Of a stretch of 9,314 bases of DNA, positions 1 to 5,623 are shown piece by piece. Source of the stretch: Microbacteriaceae bacterium (GTDB taxonomy: Bacteria; Actinomycetota; Actinomycetes; Actinomycetales; Microbacteriaceae). Every line of letters begins with the position of its first letter. The first letter of the stretch is position 1. The stretch is from assembly GCA_025463615.1 (NCBI GenBank), contig JAODAU010000092.1, positions 1 through 9,314 on the forward strand. The letters are read 5' to 3'. A program made the position numbers and the translations under genes. The notes beneath the pieces are model-generated. The model was not told the DNA's origin. It saw nothing but the letters and a program-made list of their open reading frames with translations, and made no database searches.

Positions 1-1
1 C

Positions 2-169
2 TACACCGAGAACGGTCTCATCGAGTCGAGCCCCACCTTCATGCTGCTGCTCGCCCTCTCCCTGGTGCTGGAGCCGGGCCCGCGATATCCCGGCCGTGCG
101 CGTCCTCAGAGGCCGTACGCGCTCGCCGAGCCGCTGCCGATCGCGCGGCGTGAGCGCACCCTGGTCTGA
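2..169 (+). CDS. C-terminal fragment of a membrane protein, O-antigen ligase/polymerase-like (5' end outside window)
   Basis: The frame starting at base 2 is open for 55 codons and ends with TGA at 167-169. The fragment begins YTENGLIESSPTF, continues into a hydrophobic run (MLLLALSLVL, about residues 14-23) and ends in a polar, Arg- and Pro-rich cytoplasmic-looking tail of about 30 residues. A short 'ENGLIES' turn before a final membrane span is reminiscent of the C-terminal end of O-antigen ligase/Wzy-type polymerases, which join surface glycan units. The downstream nucleotidyltransferase fits a surface polysaccharide setting. The family call is inference from a short tail. That this is the real end of a membrane protein gene is better supported, by its codon pattern and the hydrophobic segment. 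Confidence 0.45.
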   Translation, partial: YTENGLIESSPTFMLLLALSLVLEPGPRYPGRARPQRPYALAEPLPIARRERTLV

Positions 170-170
170 C

Positions 171-202
171 CGTTCCCGATTCGTGACGAAACGTTCCCCA
201 TT
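171..202. repeat. Direct repeat pair flanking a perfect inverted repeat; candidate operator
   Basis: CGTTCCCGATT (171-181) recurs as CGTTCCCCATT (192-202), 10 of 11 bases identical and offset by 21 bp, about two helical turns. Between and overlapping them lies the perfect dyad TTCGT-G-ACGAA (180-190). The cluster begins one base after the upstream stop codon and ends a few bases before a candidate -35 element. The placement suits a regulator-binding site, but no known consensus was recognised. Confidence 0.35.
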
Positions 203-206
203 AAGG

Positions 207-236
207 TGGACGCGCGGCACGCTTTCGAGATAAAAT
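207..236 (+). promoter_or_regulatory. Candidate sigma-70-type promoter of the nucleotidyltransferase gene
   Basis: TGGACG at 207-212 (4 of 6 matches to TTGACA) is followed after 18 bp by TAAAAT at 231-236 (5 of 6 matches to TATAAT). The TAAAAT lies in an A/T-rich island unusual for this G/C-rich sequence. Transcription would start near 243, giving a leader of about 68 nt before the ATG at 311. This is consensus matching by eye only. Confidence 0.4.
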
Positions 237-310
237 CGCGGCAGGGCTCGACGGCGCACCCACGCCAACCCAGTCACCCGACTCTCGCCCGAAGAGAAAC
301 TGCGTACCCA

Positions 311-763
311 ATGTCCCGAAAAATTGGTTATGCCGCTGGAGCATTCGATCTGTTCCACGTCGGCCACCTCAATATCCTCAAGCACGCCAAGAGCGAGTGC
401 GACTACCTCATTGCGGGTGTCGTCTCCGACGAGATGCTGCAGCTGACCAAGGGCATCACCCCGGTCATCCCTCTCGCCGAGCGCCTCGAGATCGTGAGCC
501 ACATCAGCTACGTCGACGAGGCGCGAGCCGAGGTCGTGGCCGACAAGCTCGAGACCTGGCAGGACGTGAAGTTCGACGTCTTCTTCAAGGGCGACGACTG
601 GCGCGGCACCGAGAAGGGCCTGCGCCTCGAGCGCGAGTTCGCGGCCGTGGGCGTGGAGGTCGTGTACTTCCCGTACACGATGCACACCTCGAGCACGCAG
701 CTGCGGCGCGCGCTCGACGCCCTCAGCGCCGGCGCCGACCCGCGGGTCTCGACCGGCTCGTAG
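311..763 (+). CDS. Glycerol-3-phosphate cytidylyltransferase-like nucleotidyltransferase (TagD type)
   Basis: The 150-residue product is a single-domain cytidylyltransferase-like protein of the HxGH nucleotidyltransferase superfamily. The nucleotide-binding HVGH motif is at residues 16-19, after the typical GAFDLFH stretch. ERLEIV follows at 57-62, then FKGDDWRG at 92-99, close to the GDDW segment of TagD. HTSSTQLRR at 125-133 stands in for the usual RTxGISTTxI motif. Such enzymes couple CTP to a phosphorylated polyol (for TagD, glycerol 3-phosphate to CDP-glycerol) for wall polymer assembly; the actual substrate here is unknown. ATG 311 is chosen because the conserved core begins directly after it. 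A GTG at 206 would add 35 low-complexity residues and overlap the candidate promoter. The Shine-Dalgarno is weak (GAAGAG, 291-296). The gene converges on pip with only 10 bp between stop codons. Confidence 0.85.
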   Translation: MSRKIGYAAGAFDLFHVGHLNILKHAKSECDYLIAGVVSDEMLQLTKGITPVIPLAERLEIVSHISYVDEARAEVVADKLETWQDVKFDVFFKGDDWRGTEKGLRLEREFAAVGVEVVYFPYTMHTSSTQLRRALDALSAGADPRVSTGS

Positions 764-773
764 GGTTCGGCCC

Positions 774-1733
774 TCAGCCAGCGAAGCGGTCGGTCGCCTC
801 GATCAGCGCGTCGAGGATGCCCGGCTCGTCGTACGAGTGCCCGGCATCCGGCACCATCACGAAGTCGGCCTCCGGCCACGCGCGGTGCAGGTCCCACGCG
901 GTGATCGGCGGCGTGCAGATGTCGTAGCGGCCCTGCACGATCACCGACGGGATGTCGCGCAACCGGTGTGCATCGCGGATCAGCTGGCCGTCATCGAAGA
1001 AGCCCTGGTTCACGAAGAAGTGGTTCTCGATGCGGGCGAAGGCGACCGCGTAGCGCGGCGCGGTGAACGCGGCCACGACATCCGGTCGGCTCAGCAGCGT
1101 GATTGTGGATGACTCCCAGCGCGACCACGCGACGGCCGCCGGCTCGTGCACGGCCGGGTCGGGGTCGTTGAGCAGGCGGTGGTACGCCCCCATCATGTCG
1201 CGGCGGTCCGCGGGCGCGACCGGGGCGACGAACGACTCCCACAGGTCGGGGAAGATCTGCTGGGCGCCGCCGGCCTCGTAGAACCAGTCCAGCTCGGTCT
1301 TGCGCAGCGTGAAGATGCCGCGGAGCACGAGCTCGGTCACGCGCTCGGGGTGTTTCTCGGCGTAGGCGAGGGCGAGCGCGCTCCCCCACGAGCCGCCGAG
1401 CACGAGCCAGCGGTCGATGCCGAGGTGCTCGCGCAGGGTCTCCAGGTCGGCCACGAGCGTCCAGGTGGTGATGGCGGCCAGGTCGGCGCCGGGCTCGCTG
1501 GCGTGCGGCACGCTGCGGCCCGATCCGCGCTGGTCGAGCAGGATGATGCGGTACTTGGCCGGGTCGAACAGCCGCCGGTGCTGCGGCGTGGCCTCACCGC
1601 CGGGGCCGCCGTGCAGGAACACCGCCGGCTTGCCGTCCGGGTTGCCGCACGCCTCCCAGTAGATACTGTTGCCGTCGCCGACCTCCAGCAGGCCGCTCTC
1701 GTACGGTTCGATCTCGGGGTAGAAGGTGCGCAC
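774..1733 (-). CDS. pip: Proline iminopeptidase (prolyl aminopeptidase, alpha/beta hydrolase, peptidase family S33)
   Basis: This is a cytoplasmic serine exopeptidase that removes N-terminal proline from peptides (EC 3.4.11.5). The 319-residue length is normal for the family. The start MRTFYPEIEPYESGLLEVGDG is the characteristic N-terminus, which fixes the GTG start at 1733. HGGPGG at 41-46 is the oxyanion-hole motif, DQRGSGRS is at 67-74, and the nucleophile elbow GGSWGS contains Ser115. Asp271 (in GRYD) and His299 (in DAGHS) complete the triad. The cap domain lies between about residues 145 and 250. No catalytic residue is missing. It lies 70 bp downstream of recQ on the same strand, so it may be cotranscribed. 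A perfect stem-loop sits directly before the start codon, with an AGG in its loop nine bases upstream, where a Shine-Dalgarno would be expected. Confidence 0.95.
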   Translation of the reverse strand: MRTFYPEIEPYESGLLEVGDGNSIYWEACGNPDGKPAVFLHGGPGGEATPQHRRLFDPAKYRIILLDQRGSGRSVPHASEPGADLAAITTWTLVADLETLREHLGIDRWLVLGGSWGSALALAYAEKHPERVTELVLRGIFTLRKTELDWFYEAGGAQQIFPDLWESFVAPVAPADRRDMMGAYHRLLNDPDPAVHEPAAVAWSRWESSTITLLSRPDVVAAFTAPRYAVAFARIENHFFVNQGFFDDGQLIRDAHRLRDIPSVIVQGRYDICTPPITAWDLHRAWPEADFVMVPDAGHSYDEPGILDALIEATDRFAG

Positions 1734-1734
1734 G

Positions 1735-1753
1735 GTGTCGAGCCTATCGACAC
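1735..1753 (-). promoter_or_regulatory. pip: Perfect 7-bp inverted repeat immediately upstream of the pip start, with the SD-like AGG in its loop
   Basis: On the transcribed (minus) strand this reads GTGTCGA-TAGGC-TCGACAC, followed by one C and the GTG start codon. The arms are perfect over seven bases with a five-base loop. The loop contains AGG, nine bases before the start. It could be an RNA hairpin that sequesters or presents the ribosome-binding site, or a DNA operator with 19-bp dyad symmetry. The dyad is seen directly; either function is inference. Confidence 0.5.
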
Positions 1754-1766
1754 GGTCGCTGGGGTT

Positions 1767-1786
1767 CTCGAAGCGGCCCCTTCGAG
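1767..1786. repeat. Second perfect 7-bp stem-loop in the recQ-pip spacer
   Basis: CTCGAAG (1767-1773) and CTTCGAG (1780-1786) are exact reverse complements separated by six G/C bases. In the recQ transcript the hairpin starts 17 nt after the recQ stop codon. No U-run follows it (the next bases are AACCCC), so it is not a classical intrinsic terminator. It may modulate readthrough into pip, or be a palindromic intergenic repeat unit together with the hairpin at 1735-1753. Confidence 0.5.
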
Positions 1787-1803
1787 TGCCTCAGGGACCG
1801 GAC

Positions 1804-3732
1804 TCAGGCGTCGGCGAGCAACTCGAGGATCGCGTCGCCGTACTTCGCCAGCTTGTTCGCGCCCACGCCGGTCATCGTGCCGAGCTGGTCGAGCGTGGTC
1901 GGCTTGCCGGCCGCGATCTCGCGCAGCGTCGCGTCGTGGAAGACGACGTAGGCCGGCACGCCCTGCTCCTTGGCCTCGGCCGCGCGCCAGGCCCGCAGCG
2001 CATCGAACACGGGCACCTGCTCCTGCGGCAGGTCGGCGATGGCCACCCGCCGCGCCTTGGATGCCCGCGCCGGCCGCTCCGGCTCGCGCCGCAGCATCAC
2101 GGCCCGCGACCCGGTCAGCACGGCGGCGCTCGCCTCCGTCGTCACCAGCGTGCCGAAGCCGTCGCTGTTCACCGCGAGCAGTCCCTGCGCGAGCAGCTGC
2201 CGCACGACCCCGCGCCACTCCTGCTCGGTGAGCTCGGTGCCGATGCCGAACGTGCTCAGGGAGTCGTGCCGGTTCTGCGTGACCCTGGCCGTCATCCGCC
2301 CCAGGAGGATGTCGACGAGCTGGCCCGCGCCGAACTTCTGGTTGCGCTCGCGCGCGAGCCGCACCACGGTGGAGAGCAGCTTCTGTGCCGGAACCGTGCC
2401 GTCCCAGGCCTCCGGCGGTGCGAGGCAGGTGTCGCAGTTGCCGCACGGCGTGGAGGTCTCGCCGAAGTAGGCGAGCAGCTGCACGCGGCGACACTCCACC
2501 GTCTCGCAGAGGGCGAGCATGGCGTCGAGGTGGGCGCTGAGCCTGCGGCGGTGCGCGTCGTCGCCCTCGGACTCGTCGATCATGCGGCGCTGCTGCACGA
2601 CATCCTGAAGCCCGTAGGCCAGCCAGGCGGTCGAGGGCAGGCCGTCGCGGCCGGCGCGGCCGGTCTCCTGGTAATAGCCCTCCACCGATTTGGGCAGGTC
2701 GAGGTGCATCACGAAGCGCACGTCGGGCTTGTCGATGCCCATGCCGAACGCGATCGTGGCGACCATCACGATGCCGTCTTCGCGCAGGAAACGCGACTGG
2801 TTGGCGGCGCGCAGCTTCGAGTCGAGCCCTGCGTGATAGGGCAGCGCGGGGATGCCGTTCTGCACGAGGAACGCGGCCGTCTGCTCCACGGACTTGCGCG
2901 AGAGGCAGTAGACGATGCCCGCGTCGCCCGGGTGCTCGCTGCGCAGCAGTTCGAGCAGCTGCTGCTGCGGCGAATTCTTGGGCGCGATGCGGTACTGGAT
3001 GTTGGGCCGGTCGAAGCTCGCGACGAAGTGCCGCGCGTCCTCCAGCTGCAGCCGCTTCTGGATCTCGAGGTGCGTCTGCTCGGTGGCCGTCGCTGTGAGG
3101 GCGATGCGCGGCACGTCGGGCCAGCGCTCGTGCAGCATCGAGAGCTGCAGGTAGTCGGGCCGGAAGTCGTGACCCCACTGCGACACACAGTGCGCCTCGT
3201 CGATGGCGAACAGCGCGATCGGCGCCCGGTCCAGCAGCTCGGTGGTGGTCGAGACGCGCAGGCGTTCGGGGGCGAGGTAGAGCAGGTCGAGCTCGCCGGC
3301 GAGGAACGCGCGCTCAACGGATGCCCGCGCCTGCGCGTCCTGCGTGGAGTTGAGGTAGGCCGCCCGCACGCCGACCGCGGAGAGCGCATCCACCTGGTCC
3401 TGCATCAGCGCGATGAGCGGCGAGATCACGACGCCGGTGCCCTCGCGCACGAGCGCGGGGATCTGGTAGCAGAGCGACTTTCCGCCGCCGGTGGGCATGA
3501 GCACGAGGGCGTCACCGCCGCCGACGACGTGCTGGATGATGTCGGCCTGGTCGCCGCGGAACTCGTCGTACCCGAAGACGGTGTGCAGGGCATCCGCCGG
3601 GTTCGCGTACTTGGAGGCCGCCGCCGCGACGGGCGCGAGCGCGATCAGGTCGTGCTCTGCGGGTGGCGGGGGCGCGTCGAAGGCGTCAGGGGGGACGAGG
3701 TCATCCGGGTCCCAGGGCGCGCTCCAACTCAC
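1804..3732 (-). CDS. recQ: ATP-dependent DNA helicase RecQ
   Basis: This 3'-5' superfamily 2 helicase acts in recombination, replication fork repair and gap processing. The 642-residue protein has the full bacterial architecture. Walker A TGGGKS is at 81-86, the DEAH box at 178-181, and the RecQ-specific aromatic loop ([14 protein letters not shown]) at 181-194. Motif III LTATA is at 212-216 and motif [12 protein letters not shown] at 355-364. The zinc site comprises Cys414, Cys430, Cys433 and Cys436. The winged-helix region spans roughly 440-545, and the C-terminal HRDC domain roughly 572-640. About 45 poorly conserved, acidic, Pro-rich residues precede the helicase core. The GTG at 3732 is the furthest upstream start possible, because an in-frame TAG lies three codons before it; a GGAAG at 3746-3750 is a distant Shine-Dalgarno. 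No SOS box was recognised. It is divergent from the membrane protein/GntR operon. Confidence 0.97.
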   Translation of the reverse strand: MSWSAPWDPDDLVPPDAFDAPPPPAEHDLIALAPVAAAASKYANPADALHTVFGYDEFRGDQADIIQHVVGGGDALVLMPTGGGKSLCYQIPALVREGTGVVISPLIALMQDQVDALSAVGVRAAYLNSTQDAQARASVERAFLAGELDLLYLAPERLRVSTTTELLDRAPIALFAIDEAHCVSQWGHDFRPDYLQLSMLHERWPDVPRIALTATATEQTHLEIQKRLQLEDARHFVASFDRPNIQYRIAPKNSPQQQLLELLRSEHPGDAGIVYCLSRKSVEQTAAFLVQNGIPALPYHAGLDSKLRAANQSRFLREDGIVMVATIAFGMGIDKPDVRFVMHLDLPKSVEGYYQETGRAGRDGLPSTAWLAYGLQDVVQQRRMIDESEGDDAHRRRLSAHLDAMLALCETVECRRVQLLAYFGETSTPCGNCDTCLAPPEAWDGTVPAQKLLSTVVRLARERNQKFGAGQLVDILLGRMTARVTQNRHDSLSTFGIGTELTEQEWRGVVRQLLAQGLLAVNSDGFGTLVTTEASAAVLTGSRAVMLRREPERPARASKARRVAIADLPQEQVPVFDALRAWRAAEAKEQGVPAYVVFHDATLREIAAGKPTTLDQLGTMTGVGANKLAKYGDAILELLADA

Positions 3733-3797
3733 CGGGTGAGTCTAACTTCCGCCGGTGACAGTCCCGCCCGATCGGTTGAAGGTGCGGATGACTCGAG

Positions 3798-3811
3798 GGC
3801 TGTGTACAGCC
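3798..3811. promoter_or_regulatory. 14-bp perfect palindrome midway between recQ and the divergent membrane-protein operon; candidate operator
   Basis: GGCTGT-GT-ACAGCC has six-base perfect arms with a two-base centre. It lies about 65 bp from each of the two divergent start codons, where one bound regulator could affect both promoters. No regulator consensus was recognised; the downstream GntR-type repressor is the obvious candidate ligand, by inference. Confidence 0.4.
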
Positions 3812-3826
3812 GACGCTCTAACCTTT

Positions 3827-3848
3827 TGTAGTAGTACGTTGATACAGT
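3827..3848 (+). promoter_or_regulatory. Candidate promoter/operator of the membrane protein-gntR operon
   Basis: This is an A/T-rich island in a G/C-rich spacer. It contains a 20-bp imperfect dyad TGTA-N12-TACA (3827-3846), a GTAGTAC palindrome at 3831-3837, and a possible -10 element TACAGT (3843-3848). No convincing -35 is visible at the right distance. YtrA-type GntR repressors commonly autoregulate from dyads overlapping their own promoter, so this is the likeliest control region. The exact elements are uncertain. Confidence 0.35.
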
Positions 3849-3861
3849 CGGAGACAAACGT

Positions 3862-3868
3862 AAGGGAG
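3862..3868 (+). promoter_or_regulatory. Ribosome-binding site that decides the membrane-protein start
   Basis: AAGGGAG lies five bases before the ATG at 3874. An in-frame GTG at 3868 overlaps this Shine-Dalgarno and so cannot be the start it serves. The ATG at 3874 is therefore preferred. Confidence 0.7.
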
Positions 3869-3873
3869 TGACC

Positions 3874-4740
3874 ATGCAACACGCAGTGCTGCCGACGCTG
3901 CTGGTCGTGATGCTCGGCATCACCGCGCTGACCTGGCTCCCTGCCTACCAACGCCACCTCGTGTCGAGCTTCTACCGCCGCACGCCGATCGAGATCCCGG
4001 ACCAGGTACGACCGCGGCTGGTGCGTCGGCTGACCAGAACCACACGCTGGAGCGGGATCCCCACCGCAGTGATCGTCGCGATCGGATGGGCGTGCCACGG
4101 CGACGCCGACTGGATGGACCTGCGACTCTGGGTTGCTGCCGGTATATCAACGGGGCTGCTCGGCCTAGTGGTCTCCGCGCTCATACCGGAGGCGCGCGGC
4201 CCGCACACGTCGCGGGTCGCCCGCATGCGACGTCCGACGGTGGGCGACTACGTGCCACTGTGGTCGCGTCTCATCGGCTGGACGACTGTGATGGCGCTGG
4301 GCGCGATCCTGGTGACCTCGAGTGCCGTCACCGGAACGTTCCCTGCTGGTTCGCGCGCCCTCGCGCTCGTCCTGCTGCTCTTCGCCGCCGGGCAGGTGGC
4401 GTCGGCAGTGATCGTGCGGCGCCCCCAGCCCGCCGAGTCACCGCTCGAACTGGTGTGGAGCGACGCACTACGCGCGCAATCGCTCATGGAGCTCCTGTAC
4501 CTCCCGATCTTCGCGACCTATTCCGTGTACATCGCCATTTACTACGAAACGCCCTCGACGATGCCGGGCGCCCTTCACGTATGGGGCGGGGCGGGCGTGG
4601 CGATCGGCTTCCTCGGCTTCTTCGCGATCGCCGTCATCAGCCGATCGACGCGCTACCGCTTCCTGGAGCGACTCTGGCCGCGGGGCGTCTCGTGGGACGA
4701 GGAGGACCGCATCTGGGCCGAGAAGGCGGCCGCGAAGTGA
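3874..4740 (+). CDS. Unrecognised integral membrane protein, about seven spans, paired with a GntR regulator
   Basis: The 288-residue protein matches no family I can name. Hydrophobic segments are visible at about 4-24, 61-76, 84-104, 131-153, 160-182, 205-225 and 235-256. They are linked by a strongly basic loop (about 45-58), a second basic loop (RVARMRR followed by PTVGDYVP, about 114-128) and an acidic/basic C-terminal tail (257-288). No ATP-binding, peptidase or transporter signature is evident. The gene overlaps the next gene's start by four bases, so the two are translationally coupled. YtrA-type regulators usually control membrane transport or resistance genes beside them, which makes this the presumptive target. 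Its codon use is unlike its neighbours: two ATA codons, a CTA and a TCA fall within 4144-4190. That may indicate acquisition from elsewhere or weak selection. A role in membrane stress or antimicrobial response is only a guess. Confidence 0.85.
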   Translation: MQHAVLPTLLVVMLGITALTWLPAYQRHLVSSFYRRTPIEIPDQVRPRLVRRLTRTTRWSGIPTAVIVAIGWACHGDADWMDLRLWVAAGISTGLLGLVVSALIPEARGPHTSRVARMRRPTVGDYVPLWSRLIGWTTVMALGAILVTSSAVTGTFPAGSRALALVLLLFAAGQVASAVIVRRPQPAESPLELVWSDALRAQSLMELLYLPIFATYSVYIAIYYETPSTMPGALHVWGGAGVAIGFLGFFAIAVISRSTRYRFLERLWPRGVSWDEEDRIWAEKAAAK

Positions 4741-5105
4741 TCGTGCTGGATCCCCGTTCGGCGACGCCGCCGTTCGAGCAGGTGCGGGTGCAGATCATCG
4801 CCGACATCCGTTCGTCCGCCCTCCCGGCCGGCAGTCGCCTGCCCACGGTGCGCCGGCTGGCCGCGGACCTGGGGCTCTCGGCCAACACCGTGGCGCGCGC
4901 GTATCGGGAGCTCGAGGCCGACGGTTTCGTGCAGACGAGCGGTCGGAGGGGCACGTTCGTGAGCAACCCTAACGAGTCGGCACTCACCGTCGTGCAGGAG
5001 GCGGCCCGCGCCTACGCCGAGCGCGCCGACTCGCTGGGGCTCTCGCGCGAGCAGGCGCTCCGCGTGGTCACCGCGGCGGTGTCCGCGCGCGTCGCGAACG
5101 CCTAA
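4737..5105 (+). CDS. GntR-family transcriptional regulator, YtrA subfamily
   Basis: The 122-residue product has one N-terminal GntR winged helix-turn-helix (about residues 10-75). It includes PPFEQVRVQIIADI, GSRLPTVRRLAADLGLS as the first helices, the recognition region NTVARAYRELEADGF, and the wing TSGRRGTFV. Only about 45 residues follow, mostly helical. This short effector/dimerisation region is what separates YtrA-type members from the FadR, HutC and MocR groups. The start GTG at 4737 forms a GTGA overlap with the upstream stop, and GAGAAGG at 4720-4726 is a suitable Shine-Dalgarno ten bases away. A GTG two codons later (4743) is a possible alternative. It probably represses its own operon. 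The stop codon TAA overlaps the stop of the convergent acetyltransferase gene. A short hairpin (CGCGG-TCG-CCGCG, 5107-5119) follows immediately but lacks a T-run. Confidence 0.92.
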   Translation: MIVLDPRSATPPFEQVRVQIIADIRSSALPAGSRLPTVRRLAADLGLSANTVARAYRELEADGFVQTSGRRGTFVSNPNESALTVVQEAARAYAERADSLGLSREQALRVVTAAVSARVANA

Positions 5106-5623
5106 CCGCGGTCGCCGCGCAGGATCGCCCAGCTGTCGAGCGTGGTCCACTCGCCCTTGAACCAGTCGGCCTCGACGGCGCGGCCCTCGTGGCGGAAGCC
5201 GACGCGGCCGAGCAGGGCGGCGACGCGGTCGTTGCGGGCGTCGCTCAGCGCCATCACTCGGTGCGCGCCGTGCCAGTCGAACGGGTGCGCGACCAGCGCG
5301 GAAAGCCCCTCCGTGGCGTAGCCCCGGCCCTGGATGTCGAGGGTAACCCCCAGCTCGTAGCTGTCCGGCTGGTCGGCCAGGGTGTGCACCGCGAGGTCAC
5401 CCACCAGGCGGTCGCCGTCGCGCATCGCCAGCTGCAGCCACTCGCCGGGGCCGGGGAAGTCGGCCGGCTGCGTCTCGACCAGGCGGATCGCGTCATCCCG
5501 CGAGTAGTCCTCGCCCCAGGACTGGAAGCGGGCCACCTCGGGGCGGGTGCGGTAGGCGACGAGGCCGTCGACATCCGCGAGCCCGAGCGGCTGGATCACC
5601 AGACGCTCGGTCTCGAGCCTCAC
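5102..5623 (-). CDS. GNAT-family N-acetyltransferase (RimJ/RimL-like)
   Basis: The 173-residue protein begins METERL-like (MRLETERLVIQPLGLAD), the typical N-terminus of the RimJ/RimL-type GNAT group. These enzymes transfer acetyl from acetyl-CoA to protein N-termini or small amines. The acetyl-CoA loop is at about 98-103 (QGRGYA) after the beta-strand YELGVTLDI. A further conserved strand-helix follows (HRVMALSDARNDRVAALLGRVGFRHEG, 121-147), with the usual N-x-xS/A-helix then GF-x-xEG pattern. The substrate cannot be told from sequence. GTG 5623 overlaps the upstream CPBP stop codon by four bases, indicating translational coupling; the Shine-Dalgarno is weak (CGGGG). The gene ends by overlapping the stop codon of the convergent gntR-type gene. 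Confidence 0.9.
   Translation of the reverse strand: MRLETERLVIQPLGLADVDGLVAYRTRPEVARFQSWGEDYSRDDAIRLVETQPADFPGPGEWLQLAMRDGDRLVGDLAVHTLADQPDSYELGVTLDIQGRGYATEGLSALVAHPFDWHGAHRVMALSDARNDRVAALLGRVGFRHEGRAVEADWFKGEWTTLDSWAILRGDRG

Noticed and set aside
206..310. Upstream GTG start for the nucleotidyltransferase (185 residues)
   Set aside because: The added 35 residues are low-complexity, the family core starts right after ATG 311, and the region overlaps a candidate promoter.
762..774. AGGG-TTCGG-CCCT hairpin between the convergent stops as a bidirectional terminator, possibly with the GACCCGCGGGTC palindrome at 737-748
   Set aside because: The four-base stem is too short, there is no T-run on either side, and short G/C palindromes are common by chance at this GC content.
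1726..3831. A 701-codon open frame on the + strand across recQ
   Set aside because: It is antisense to an unmistakable recQ, has the biased Arg/His/Gly/Val composition of a high-GC shadow frame, and shows no domain. Other long frames inside pip, recQ, the CPBP gene and the GH42 gene were dismissed for the same reason.
3733..3873. SOS (LexA) box upstream of recQ
   Set aside because: No sequence resembling the actinobacterial GAAC-N4-GTTC type dyad is present in the spacer.
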